Source of the DNA: Argentina anserina
Taxonomy: Eukaryota > Streptophyta > Magnoliopsida > Rosales > Rosaceae
Assembly: GCF_933775445.1 (NCBI RefSeq)
Contig: NC_065873.1
Location: 21,204,001 to 21,268,000, forward strand
DNA: 64,000 nt
Reading direction: 5' to 3'
The position numbers were made by a program, and so were the translations under genes. How positions within the stretch are numbered: position 1 is the first letter of the stretch; each line of letters opens with the position of its first letter. Under the pieces are notes generated by a model that was given only the letters and a program-made list of their open reading frames with translations, was not told the origin of the DNA and made no database searches. Of the stretch, positions 23,081 to 34,500 are shown one piece after another.

Positions 23081-25743
23081 GAGCATCCGCACCCATAAAT
23101 TGCATTTGCTCAAGCAAATGGTAGGGCCAGAAGCAAATTTTGCTTCAAGCAAATCGATTTCATATTTTGCTCAAGCAAATCGATTTTTTCACACACCCAT
23201 TTACAATTTGTTTGAGCAATTCAATTTTGTCTTGTTGTGTAATAATTAATTTTTTTTATCAGATATATTTACAACCAATAATAATGTGCCACGTGTCATT
23301 ATCGACTCGATATTATTCAAAATTTCCGATAAGAGTATTTCTAAAGGCCATAACACACCTTAAAACGGAGAAAAATCAACTTAGATGCAAAAAATAAAGT
23401 TTACTGGGGTTAGTAAAATTTTTACTAAAGTTTACTAGAGGTAGTAAACTTCTACTGGGGGTATTAAACTTGAAAAAGAGTATTTCTAAAGGCCATAACA
23501 CACCTTAAAACGGAGAAAAATCAACTTAGATGCAAAAAATAAAGTTTACTGGGGTTAGTAAAATTTTTACTAAAGTTTACTAGAGGTAGTAAACTTCTAC
23601 TGGGGGTATTAAACTTGAAAAAGAGTATTTCTAAAGGCCATAACACACCTTAAAACGGAGAAAAATCAACTTAGATGCAAAAAATAAAGTTTACTGGGGT
23701 TAGTAAAATTTTTACTAAAGTTTACTAGAGGTAGTAAACTTCTACTGGGGGTATTAAACTTGAAAAACAGTATTTCTAAAGGCCATAACACACCTTAAAA
23801 CGGAGAAAAATCAACTTAGATGCAAAAAATAAAATTTACTGGGGTTAGTAAAATTTTTACTAAAGTTTACTAGAGGTAGTAAACTTCTACTGGGGGTATT
23901 AAACTTGAAAAAGAGTATTTCTAAAGGCCATAACACACCTTAAAACGGAGAAAAATCAACTTAGATGCAAAAAATAAAGTTTACTGGGGTTAGTAAAATT
24001 TTTACTAAAGTTTACTAGAGGTAGTAAACTTCTACTGGGGGTATTAAACTTGAAAAAAAGTATTTCTAAAGGCCATAACACACCTTAAAACGGAGAAAAA
24101 TCAACTTAGATGCAAAAAATAAAGTTTACTGGGGTTAGTAAAATTTTTACTAAAGTTTACTAGAGGTAGTAAACTTCTACTGGGGGTATTAAACTTGAAA
24201 AAGAGTATTTCTAAAGGCCATAACACACCTTAAAACGGAGAAAAATCAACTTAGATGCAAAAAATAAAGTTTACTGGGGTTAGTAAAATTTTTACTAAAG
24301 TTTACTAGAGGTAGTAAACTTCTACTGGGGGTATTAAACTTGAAAAACAGTATTTCTAAAGGCCATAACACACCTTAAAACGGAGAAAAATCAACTTAGA
24401 TGCAAAAAATAAAGTTTACTGGGGTTAGTAAAATTTTTACTAAAGTTTACTAGAGGTAGTAAACTTCTACTGGGGGTATTAAACTTGAAAAAGAGTATTT
24501 CTAAAGGCCATAACACACCTTAAAACGGAGAAAAATCAACTTAGATGCAAAAAATAAAGTTTACTGGGGTTAGTAAAATTTTTACTAAAGTTTACTAGAG
24601 GTAGTAAACTTCTACTGGGGGTATTAAACTTGAAAAAGAGTATTTCTAAAGGCCATAACACACCTTAAAACGGAGAAAAATCAACTTAGATGCAAAAAAT
24701 AAAGTTTACTGGGGTTAGTAAAATTTTTACTAAAGTTTACTAGAGGTAGTAAACTTCTACTGGGGGTATTAAACTTGAAAAAAAGTATTTCTAAAGGCCA
24801 TAACACACCTTAAAACGGAGAAAAATCAACTTAGATGCAAAAAATAAAGTTTACTGGGGTTAGTAAAATTTTTACTAAAGTTTACTAGAGGTAGTAAACT
24901 TCTACTGGGGGTATTAAACTTGAAAAACAGTATTTCTAAAGGCCATAACACACCTTAAAACGGAGAAAAATCAACTTAGATGCACCCAATGTGTATTTCA
25001 ATTTCAACTTAATAAATAAATTGCATTTTATTACAATTTGTCCCTCTTTTGTTTGTTACCGTCATATTCATCAATGCTATGACGGACAAAAGAAATGCAC
25101 ATTTGTAAATCTTCGGAAGGAAGCCAATGGGTGCCCATTGTTTGAGAAAAAAATGCTAAACGAAAAGAGAGAGGAGATACGAAAAGAGAGAGGAGATGGA
25201 GGAAGATGTGAAATTTGTTGTGCACAAATTGGTGAGTTCATAACAAATTGAAGTAGTATTTATAGGCAATTTTTTGGGAGAATTTTGAAATTTTGGGGAT
25301 TTTTTTACAATTTTTTGGGTTTATTTCCGTTATGATCAAATAGTAGCCGTTGCCAATTAATTCTGACCGTTGGATCGAAATTTCAGATTCAAAATGGAAG
25401 GCCCAGATCAATTGGACCGTTGGCCAATCTGCTTGACACGTGGCAGCCATTCATTGGCTCGATTTTTTTTTTGGCGCGTGCAACGCACGCGCCTAACATA
25501 AAAAAAATTCGCCCGCGCCTGACGTCACCCACGGGCGGTGGGCTCCGCCAGGCGATCGAGCAAACGCCGGAGCAAAATTTGCTCGAGCGATCGGACGAGC
25601 ACCGCGGCTGGGTTGACTGGGCGAGCAGCTCGCCTCCTCCTGCTCGCCGGTGCGAGCCTCCCCTTCTCCTGCTCGAGCTCCTCCGGCTGGTCCCTCCTCC
25701 TGCTCGAGCACGCCGGCAAAATTGCTCGCCGCTGCGGATGCTC
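23081..25743. mobile_element. Harbinger-type element with satellite array, inserted in ARF exon 12
   Basis: The ends are the perfect 11-bp inverted repeat GAGCATCCGCA/TGCGGATGCTC, flanked by TTA at 23078-23080 and 25744-25746. Removing the element plus one TTA rejoins the ARF frame as SQEL-RTSKQ, which proves the insertion point. Left sub-terminal sequence repeats AAGCAAAT/TTGCTCAAGCAAAT; right sub-terminal sequence (25480-25743) is GC-rich with repeated GCTCGAGCA-like motifs. The interior is mostly the 145-bp tandem array. No DDE transposase is seen, so it is non-autonomous. A 3-bp TWA duplication and GAGCAT termini fit PIF/Harbinger. Confidence 0.85.
23331..24984. repeat. 145-bp tandem array, 11 full copies plus a 59-bp partial
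   Basis: Units start at 23331 and every 145 bp to 24926. They are almost identical. The visible differences are at the start of the unit (AAGAGT, AACAGT or AAAAGT) and one G-to-A in the fourth unit near 23833. Each unit holds hairpin-forming stretches: AAGTTTACT then AGTAAACTT, and TAGTAAAA next to TTTTTACTA. No ORF spans the array. Confidence 0.95.
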
Positions 25744-28077
25744 TTAGTTCCTGTGACCCAGAGGAGTTGAAAATTGACTCCGACATGCTTCTGCTAAATG
25801 GTTCACTGTCAACAACCCCGAAAGAAGAAAATTGCGGTGGCCACTGATTAGTGTTGCCTGGAGTCAACATATTTTCACAGGAAAATGCTTTTGAACTGCG
25901 AGGACTTTGGTGTAGTGGGTCATGCATTTGTGAACCCAGATCATTGGAATGTGTTTCGCTTTCTTGACCTTGAAAGACCTTTTGTTTTCGAGTCATTGTT
26001 GATGGAAATGGGCCTATAAAGAAGAAGGGAGACGAGCTTGATTAATTTTGACATGAATGAATTGGATATCATATTAGACCTACTGTGGAATGAAGGGAAA
26101 CTTGTTTCCTGAAAATCTGAAGAAAGTTCCACAAGGAGATATAAAGAGTTACCTACCATTCCTGTCCGACGCAGAAGACATAGGTGATGATAGATCAGGT
26201 ATGCGTAGTCTCTTTTGAGGTGGGAGAGGGAAAGAAGTCCTCTTCTTATTGGTAGATTCTGCAGGCTTGATGTTCCATCGAGAGAGCCTTTCAGAATGCA
26301 AGACTGTATCTGAAGTTGTATCCCATTGCACCTACAAGGTTTGGTCCAAAAACAAAAGAAAACATGAAGATACAAATCAGACAATTATCTCAACAATGAG
26401 ATCGCAAATTTGGAGACTTGAGGGTCCTGAAAAGAAATTTGGATACCTTCAGACGCTCCCACTCAGAACTGGGCCACCTAATAGAATCCTTATCTTTAAT
26501 TTCTATTATAGTACCTTCACATCTGTTGTTACAAAGAAAAGCTTATATAAAAGACCAAAGAGATGGAAAATGAACACTGCCAAGTAATGACTTTATTACC
26601 TCTTCCTTGCACATTCTTCATTTTCAAACAACATTCTGAATCTCATCCCAACAGAATATTCATTTTGGGTTGATTTCATGTATTGATCATAAGGAATAAT
26701 GAATGGCGCAGGACTGGTCCTGCATGTGCATAATAGGTTTCATGCTTAGAGCTTAAAGCTATACAAGTATTCCCACTAGTAGTGCTAGATATTCAGCCTA
26801 AAATCCCACAGCTCTGAGTATCAAGTAGCTTACCAGGGACGATAATACACAGTAAACATGGTTCCAGTAGAAATGGCATGGAAGGCACAAGCAAGGATGC
26901 CATGCTGCATGCTATTACCAGAAATGAGAGAAGCTGTAGCATTGTCTTGTGTTTTGATTGCACGGCGTATGCCAACACGGATCTCACCATTTTCTCCTCT
27001 GCAAGACCAGAATTACCATAGTTAGATACCTAAAACTGAACTGAAGACGGATACCTTTTCAAATGAAACACTTGGAGTAAAACTAGCGAATGTCTATACA
27101 TATTGAGAAGGGAGGAAAAGCAAAAGAAGTACCTGACAAAGATACATACATCACCAGGAACAAGTTTCTTGGCAGTCACAAATGTACTCCAACCACTTGT
27201 GAGCAAATGTCTCTTTGGCTGACCTACATTTAGAAAGCTTAGAAGCCAATATAGAAGGTTACATGATGAAAATGCACATGGACTAACTTTCTTCACCAAG
27301 CTTAGGAAGATGATTAGAAATAGAAATTTGTAAATGTAATGCACATAGCATTAGTGGCCCTTTATGTGTAGATTTAAAGCAATTGCCCTTCTATCCACAT
27401 CACGATAGCAGGATCTCTGGGATATCCTAATCTATGTCCTACTTAATGTAATAATCAGATGTATATTATCATTGCATTTTTGTACCAATGAGCAAATTTA
27501 TGTTTTGAAACATCTAAACTTAAGCATGTGATTTCCGATTCTAAGTCCTAGTGATGATGTTGTATGAAGATAATGAAGTTCACTGATTAGTGTCTGAGTG
27601 TAAGGATACCACGATATATATGCCTAAAATGCCATTCAACGCCATGCAAGTCCTTCGTAGTGAGTTCTTGTACTGGCGGTTGCTGGAACATCTCCTGCAA
27701 GAACATCTAAAAAATGCGAATGAGTCGGAACTACAGAACTTCAATACACATCATTACTGAATATCTCATAAGCATATGTGATGGCAAATAGGTGAAGAAT
27801 CAAATAGCAGGTTGCCAGTGACACGCTGAATGAAAAGGACCTGGTCACCAGCACATAGTAATAATCTAGTGACATGATTGATTACTACATTGGCTGGTCT
27901 ATGAATTTCATTACTTCTACTATCAAAAGATCAAAGCCAAAATTAAGACACTTGAAGCACCTATGTCCAATTTATGACATGGAAATTTAACTTTAATCCA
28001 TATCAGTTGGTAATATTCTTAAAAGTTTTTCTGTCTTCAAATCTTGCATTGGTTACACAAGTTCGTAAGAGATGCAT

Positions 28078-28080
<3 letters not shown>

Positions 28081-28108
<28 letters not shown>
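28081..28108. repeat. (AT)n microsatellite
   Basis: About 14 AT units within an ARF intron. Confidence 0.9.
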
Positions 28109-28617
28109 TCTAAAATGTCCTTGTTCAATGGCAATGGCGGAGTCTATATTTATGAATAGGAGCTATAAAAAAAATAACACTCTTCTTCTAAATATAAATA
28201 TGTTTAATTTCATGTAAACATTTTCGAGGTGTAGTTTAAACTTTGAGGTGTATTATTTCAGATAATATATTTTTTTTAAACTAAATTTAAGCAACAAATA
28301 TTTTTAAGATTTGGAGTTGGGTGTAGAACCCCGGACTCCATAGTAGCTATACGCTTTTGTTCAAAGGAATCTATGAAGATACTAACCAGAGGTGGAAAGC
28401 ACTCCTCAGCGTGCCGCTTTGGAACAGAGAATCCACCATGGGTGCTTGTATCAGATGGAGTGAGTATCTTGCTAAAGAATGTCCAGGTTCTATGAGGCAA
28501 AGATGGAGCATTTTCATCCTCAAAACTTAGCTGATCTTGCTGCAAGGTGCAAAAGCAGTAAAGTTGTGTTGATAAAGTTCATAGACTTGGGGAAGTTCCA
28601 ATAGCATGACAATAGTT

Positions 28618-28683
28618 ACAGGAAGCAATGTTATTTGAGGCCCCAGAAGACTACCTCAGTCACAGGAAGCAATGTTATTTGAG
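28618..28683. repeat. 22-bp direct repeat at the ARF exon 4 boundary
   Basis: ACAGGAAGCAATGTTATTTG occurs at 28618 and again at 28662. The second copy is exon 4 coding sequence; the first lies in the downstream intron, so it is a small partial exon duplication. Confidence 0.8.
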
Positions 28684-30023
28684 CAAAGACCTCATCTGTG
28701 TGAACTTCAGCCTGCACATCAGTCATCCAGTACATTAAATTAACTCTGACAAATTATAAGCCACAAAACTTTTCAATCAAAACACAATCTGCATTTCCAA
28801 ATGTGTTTTTTGCACATCTTGGTCGATTAAATACAGAGAAGAAATGATATACCTTTAGTTGAACATTTACGACATGGCAGAGAATCTTGGGAGGCAAATT
28901 GTATTTGGGCATGGCCGCATTGCCATCTAGGTCGGTATATGCCTCAACCTATTCTAGATCAACCGGCAAACATGTTACAGTGTCGAAATTAACCCCTGGA
29001 AATTCTACCATACATTCTTTAACTTGAAAGTTCATATTTGGGAATGTTGCTTTACAGAAAGATCAAGGCACAGTGGAGCAGCCATGAATGAGAAGTAAAT
29101 TAAAGTGGGGTTAGAACTTAGAAGAGAACCTGTTCAATGTGGCCCTGAGGGAAGTAGAAAATTGTCTCCAGGTCGAGGCACATAAATATTAGACCCAGCA
29201 CACGTATGCCATAATTGGGTGAACAGGTCATCTCTTTCACCTAAACACCAAAAGCAGAATCACAAATCTAGCCAAAATCATTTAGGCAAAAACAAGAACA
29301 GATAAGAGCATAAAGGAAAAAACACATCAAAATTCACAAACTGAAAAGTGAAAACCCATTTCACGGATGGGAGTTCTTAACACGAACCGCAAAGATTCTG
29401 CAGATTATTGACTCATCCTTCATATAAGTCACCACCCCGAAAACTCACAAGTTTTGGCGTAAGAAGTAATAAAGGTTCAGACTTCAACTTCAGTTGTTTA
29501 TAATTCCACCACCCAGAAGTAAAAATAACTTTTTGAAAAAAAAATGATGGAAAAGAATACAAAAATAGAATTGAGAGGAGAACCAAGCATGCAAATTTCT
29601 CTCCAAGCCCAATAAAAATTTGATCTTTTAATCTCGGAATACAGTTAATAAGCCATTTTAGCACAGCCGAGTTTACCAGCTCAATTGCTCAACAGTTGAC
29701 ACAGTGACACAGAAGAAGAATATACTAGTAAGAAAAGTTTGAGCCCAAGTGTAAGAAATTAAATGAATAATATAAGAAAAGAGAATGACTAGTCTACCTT
29801 GAAGGTTGTTAACAGGGACAGCTCTCTGTTGCTCACCATTGGCTGAAGCCGCTGAAACACCAGCCATGTCTATTCTCCTTCTTAGATGATCGGAAAATGC
29901 ACAACAATCCGGAGAACAACAAAAAACCAAGCCCCCGTAAAAACAAAAAGACGATGATCCAGATGAATGGGGCGGTGAGGACCAGGTGCACAACTAAAGC
30001 TAAGCTCTTTTAACCCCTAGCCC

Positions 30024-30027
<4 letters not shown>

Positions 30028-30075
<48 letters not shown>
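30028..30075. repeat. (CT)n tract in the ARF 5' leader region
   Basis: About 24 CT units (GA on the ARF sense strand), 160-210 bp upstream of the ARF start codon. GA/CT tracts in plant leaders are common and polymorphic. Confidence 0.9.
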
Positions 30076-30077
<2 letters not shown>

Positions 30078-30259
30078 CGCCACAGAGAGAGACCCAGAAA
30101 CCGAAAGGGCGAGAGGGGCGTGAGCAAACCGTTGTAACGCTAGCTTCAGATGGTTTTGGAGAGCAAAAGAGGGCGAGAGAGAGAAAGGGAGATAGTGTGG
30201 TGCGGGGAGTGCGTGATATAGTGGTGCTCGTACGTAGCACTGTAGCAGCAACAGGGTAC

Positions 30260-31515
30260 CTGGTGGCGATGTTTGCTAACTTTTGGCGGCGACAACTACG
30301 ATGCGCTTCTTTGCCTGCCGGTTTGTCGTGTGGCCATCGGCACCGTTGGTTTGGGTGGGGCCCAACGGGGGTGGAGGAGGAGCTGCGGCGTAGGGGATCA
30401 TGGTGTGGGGGTTTAGGGTTTGGATTTTTGTGCATGAAGAGTTGGAATTGAAGAGTTTAGAGGGAACAGGGTTGCTTCGATGTGTCGTATGTTGGTTAGT
30501 TTCGGCCTGTAACAAATCAATGGACTGAAACACCAAAGTGGAGTAGGCTGGGGGAACATCGATAGTAACTTTGGAAGTCCTGATATGGTCCAAAATTAGA
30601 AATAAGTTAGCTGGTTCTGTTTTAGTATTGGGGTATTCTACTCCATACTTGTTGGCTCTTTTGGGTAAGTTGCACTTAAACACAATTTAAAATGAATGCT
30701 TTTAATATGAATATATCGACATAGACCAAAATTACTACATGTTTATCCCAATGTTGATGAGAATTGCTTCACCAATCTTACAAATAGAGTGCGAAGCTGT
30801 CAGGTTGTCAAACTATGATTAGAGTTATCGGGACCGATATTCTAAATCGGAAATCGCAATGGAGTATGAACTTATTTGATCAAACCTCTGCAAAATGTAC
30901 ATATCCCCGCCACAATTTGCGTGCCACTTGCTAAAATTGTGCCACTTGCTAAAATAAGGAAAAACTTTGTATCATTTTGCAGTTGACGGTTGTTTTCGTA
31001 AGAATCCGCTAGGGAAAAGACACAAAAAAAAGATAGAAACGCTAAAGACAGTGAAAGCGACACGTCCAAAACGTCTTCTTGAGCCGAAAATTCTTACATT
31101 CATCCCGTGAATATTCACATTCCATTAAAAATAATGATGTGGCATAATATGAGCTACAATTTGAATTAAATATAAAAAAAATGATTAATTCTGTTGTGCA
31201 AGTGTGTATGGAAGAGCCACCGTTCCTAAGCATCCCGGGGCATTAATGGAAAGTCGGCTCCTTTGATGCTTCTCTCCCATCACTTTTCCTGCTCCAGTCG
31301 GTTCAGATCCACCACGTGTCAACCCGTAAAATCGAAAGCAACCCGAAACCAGCCCACACCCTCCCCCAGCCCAAAAGCCCAATGGACACCCATTTCAAAA
31401 CCCACAGGCGCCAAAAAAAAATCAGAAAGAAAAACCCCAGATATTTACGGATAAGGGTATAAGCTTTCGTTCTCGCAGAGAGAGAGAGAGTGAGAGACCT
31501 CCTCCGTTTTTCAGC
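30260..31515. other. intergenic between divergent ARF and DEG2
   Basis: This region should hold the promoters of both genes. A purine-rich GAGAGAGA tract at 31479-31495 precedes the DEG2 start. No separate gene is supported. Confidence 0.5.
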
Positions 31516-31521
31516 TCTCAA

Positions 31522-34500
31522 ATGGCCATTGCGGTCAGTAACTGCTACTTCTCCGTCCTCACCTCCACCGCTAAATTCAACTCCGCCGTCTCCGTAGCCC
31601 AGCCCAGCCTCGCCGCGTCTCTGTGGTCGAGCAGTAGCTGCCACACTCTAAGACCGGTTTGCCGCAGTAATAGAGCTTCGAATTCACGGCGACGCGCATC
31701 GTCGTCGGAAAAGTCACTCTCGGAGGTGAAATTTATTAAACCCTAGCTTCTGTGTTAGTGTGAATTTTCTTCAGAGTTGGTTGATTTAAGTTGGTATTGT
31801 GTTTCGGAAATGTAGAATGAAGGCGTTGCTAAGAAGCTTAATGGTGATGTACTGAGTAGTAGTGGTGGTGGAGGGAAGACCCGGCGGCCGCAACCGGCGG
31901 CGTATAAGCCGTTTGGAACGCAGAGAAAGGAGAAGAAGGAGTCTGTAGCTGATCAGAAGCAGGTATGGTGTTTTCTATGCTGGATTCTTTTCAGGATTCG
32001 ATGTTGGAAGTAGTTTGTGTTATTTGCTAGTTCGAAACTATTTTCGGACAAGGTTGAGGAAATGTTGAACTGTTTGAACTTAGTTTTTCGCGTTATTTAT
32101 ATTGATGAGGTGGTTGGAATTGATTCAGGCTGAAGTGAGAAGTCTTCAGGATGCTGATATTCTCAATGCAGTTGTTAAGGTACATGTTGCTCGGTCTGTT
32201 CCAGTTTTTTATTCAGCTTGGTGTGGTTTATGTTCATGTCCGAGCTTGCTGGTGCATGTCTGTTCACTTAGGTGCTGAATTTGTAAAATCAATGTTAATC
32301 CTGTCACGCAAATCTCAAATTCATAGAATGTTTTGTGTACCTGGCTGGTGGGTGATAGTGTGTTTCAATATATGTTTAGGTGTACTGCACCCATACAGCT
32401 CCTGACTATTCCCTTCCTTGGCAAAAGCAAAGACAGTTTACAAGTACAGGCAGGCAAGTTCCAAACTCTTCTCCTGTCTTTCATATCACAATCATGTGTG
32501 TTTTCGAGAACTTATTATCTGAATGTTTTTATGCAGTGCTTTTATGATTGGTGATGGCAAACTCTTGACAAATGCCCATTGTGTTGAACATTATACTCAG
32601 GTACTTTGTTGCTGTAAATGTGTGTAATTAGTAAAATAGGTTCAAGGTGTCATTGGATTACCACTTAGAAATGTGAGCTGGTCAAGTTTGTACTGGTTAC
32701 TAAGATCATAATCACCTAGTTACATGCATATCAGCTTTGCCTGTAGATGGCATACACTTGCTGAACTTTGCATCTTATGAAATATTCATTAAGGTTTTCG
32801 GTTCTCATGATATTATCAATTTTTTAGAGCTCCAATCGTATCATCTTTATAGTGTAGAAAATATGACCTGCAGTGAAAGTGATGGTTAAAGATAGACAAA
32901 AGGATACAACAATTATTTTATAGCGGCACCAAGACTGACAAGAGTACAAAAAGCTATCAGTTATCATTGTTTTCAACAAAAGTTTATTTCTTTTCTTGAT
33001 TAATGCAGGTTAAAGTGAAGAGAAGAGGAGATGATACCAAATATGTGGCAAAGGTATTCTATCCTCGTAGAGTTAACATTGTGTTTCTCAGTATCTTGGA
33101 AATATTGAGATGCTGCTGCCTAGTATCTGTGGAGAGGGATTGTGATGTAGCTTTACTGTTAGTGACTTAACTTGCAGGTTTTAGCCAAAGGTGTTGATTG
33201 TGATATAGCCTTGCTCACGGTAGAAAGTGAGGAATTTTGGAAAGGAGCAGAGCCACTCCATTTTGGAAGCTTGCCACATCTTCAGGTTTAGACCCCTTTC
33301 ACTCTGCAATGCTCTTGTGTGGTATAATTCAGTGCTTGTGACAATTTGGTTGGTTCATTTTGTAATATCCCATGAGCTAACTAATATGAATAGATGAAGT
33401 TTCCAAGTTTTTGTTCTTGTAACCTTATTCCCGGTTGACTATAATGTATTCTCAAGTGCCTTCAACAAGATAAAATGGACTTATTATGGGGGTTGTGACT
33501 GCTAAGTTGTCAAATGAACCAACATTGCCATTAAAATTGACCATTTTAGAATGCATGTTAACCATTTTATCTCCATCTTTTTATATTAGCTTATGCCAAC
33601 CATCCACCTGACTTAAATCACAGATTTAGTATTATATGATCTAATTGATTGTTGTCCATTTTAATACCACTTGTACTAAGCTAGTCTACCTTTACTATTT
33701 AGAAAACAGCAGAAGTTGAGTATTTTGCATGAAGGTTTACTTTTAAGTGTCATATGTTTTACATTCTTGCTATACTGTCAAGTGGATGAAACTCTAAAGC
33801 GCTACACCATCACTTGCTATTCTTGCTTTACATTTATCAGGAAGCAGTGACTGTTGTGGGGTATCCCCTTGGAGGAGATACCATTTCAGTAACGAAGGGA
33901 GTTGTATCGCGTATAGAGGTTTGGTTCTCCCTACCTTAGTGGACTTGTATGATATTTTGCTTGCTGATAGTACTTTATCCCTGACAATCACTGTATGTTA
34001 ATTATGTCATCTTTCAAAGCTGTGTTACAGAAATAGAAGGTACTAAGTTTCTTGCAATTTATATCTTCAGGTTACCTCATATGCTCATGGGTCATCTGAT
34101 TTGTTGGGCATTCAGATTGATGCAGCAATTAATCCTGGTCAGTGTATATAACTCAAATTTACAATTAATACTTCGTTCTTTGGGAAACTCACTTGGCAAT
34201 CGGAAGAATTAGATCCTTAACACATTATTTATATCATTCTCATAGACTTCTGTGTCAATTTGCTGGATTGTAGGTAATAGTGGTGGTCCTGCATTCAATG
34301 ACCAAGGTGAGTGCATTGGGGTGGCATTTCAGGTAAATTTGCGGGCTTGCTCTCAAAATTTTGTTTATCCATCTATACTTGGTCTTACTTTTTGGCTATA
34401 TAAGGAAATTCTGTGGCATGAAAAATTCTCTCTTCTTTTTAACACACCTATTTTAGGTCTACAGATCTGAAGAGGCGGAGAATATTGGATATGTGATTCC

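Larger units (their letters stand above)
22051..29867 (-). pseudogene. auxin response factor (ARF), disrupted
   Basis: Fourteen exons can be traced from the ATG at 29867: 29798-29867, 29130-29240, 28853-28948, 28655-28711, 28387-28539, 27610-27694, 27133-27223, 26834-26998, 26600-26719, 26447-26522, 26157-26331, 22800-26013 (split), 22262-22440 and 22051-22153. The product has the B3 DNA-binding domain ([26 protein letters not shown] signature, here with KILTPSD), the ARF dimerisation region, a middle region with KLFGVNL (repressor-type motif) and a C-terminal PB1 domain (GRSVDL...DYLW). It should bind TGTCTC-type auxin response elements. Three lesions are seen. Exon 2 is out of frame between VPRPG and IFYFPQGHIEQ (2 nt missing or 1 gained). 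Exon 12 is split by a 2,663-bp transposon. The exon 12 donor at 22799 reads GG where GT is expected. Without the transposon, exon 12 is in phase with its neighbours. Confidence 0.85.

Noticed and set aside
22785..23117. Apparent separate gene starting at 23117
   Set aside because: It is the downstream half of ARF exon 12 read into the transposon end.
23331..24984. Regular repeats considered as a CRISPR array
   Set aside because: Units are contiguous 145-bp copies without unique spacers in a plant nuclear genome.
25420..25770. Overlapping ORFs rich in Arg, Ala and Pro
   Set aside because: They fall in the GC-rich right end of the transposon in the ARF exon and change identity across the insertion boundary.
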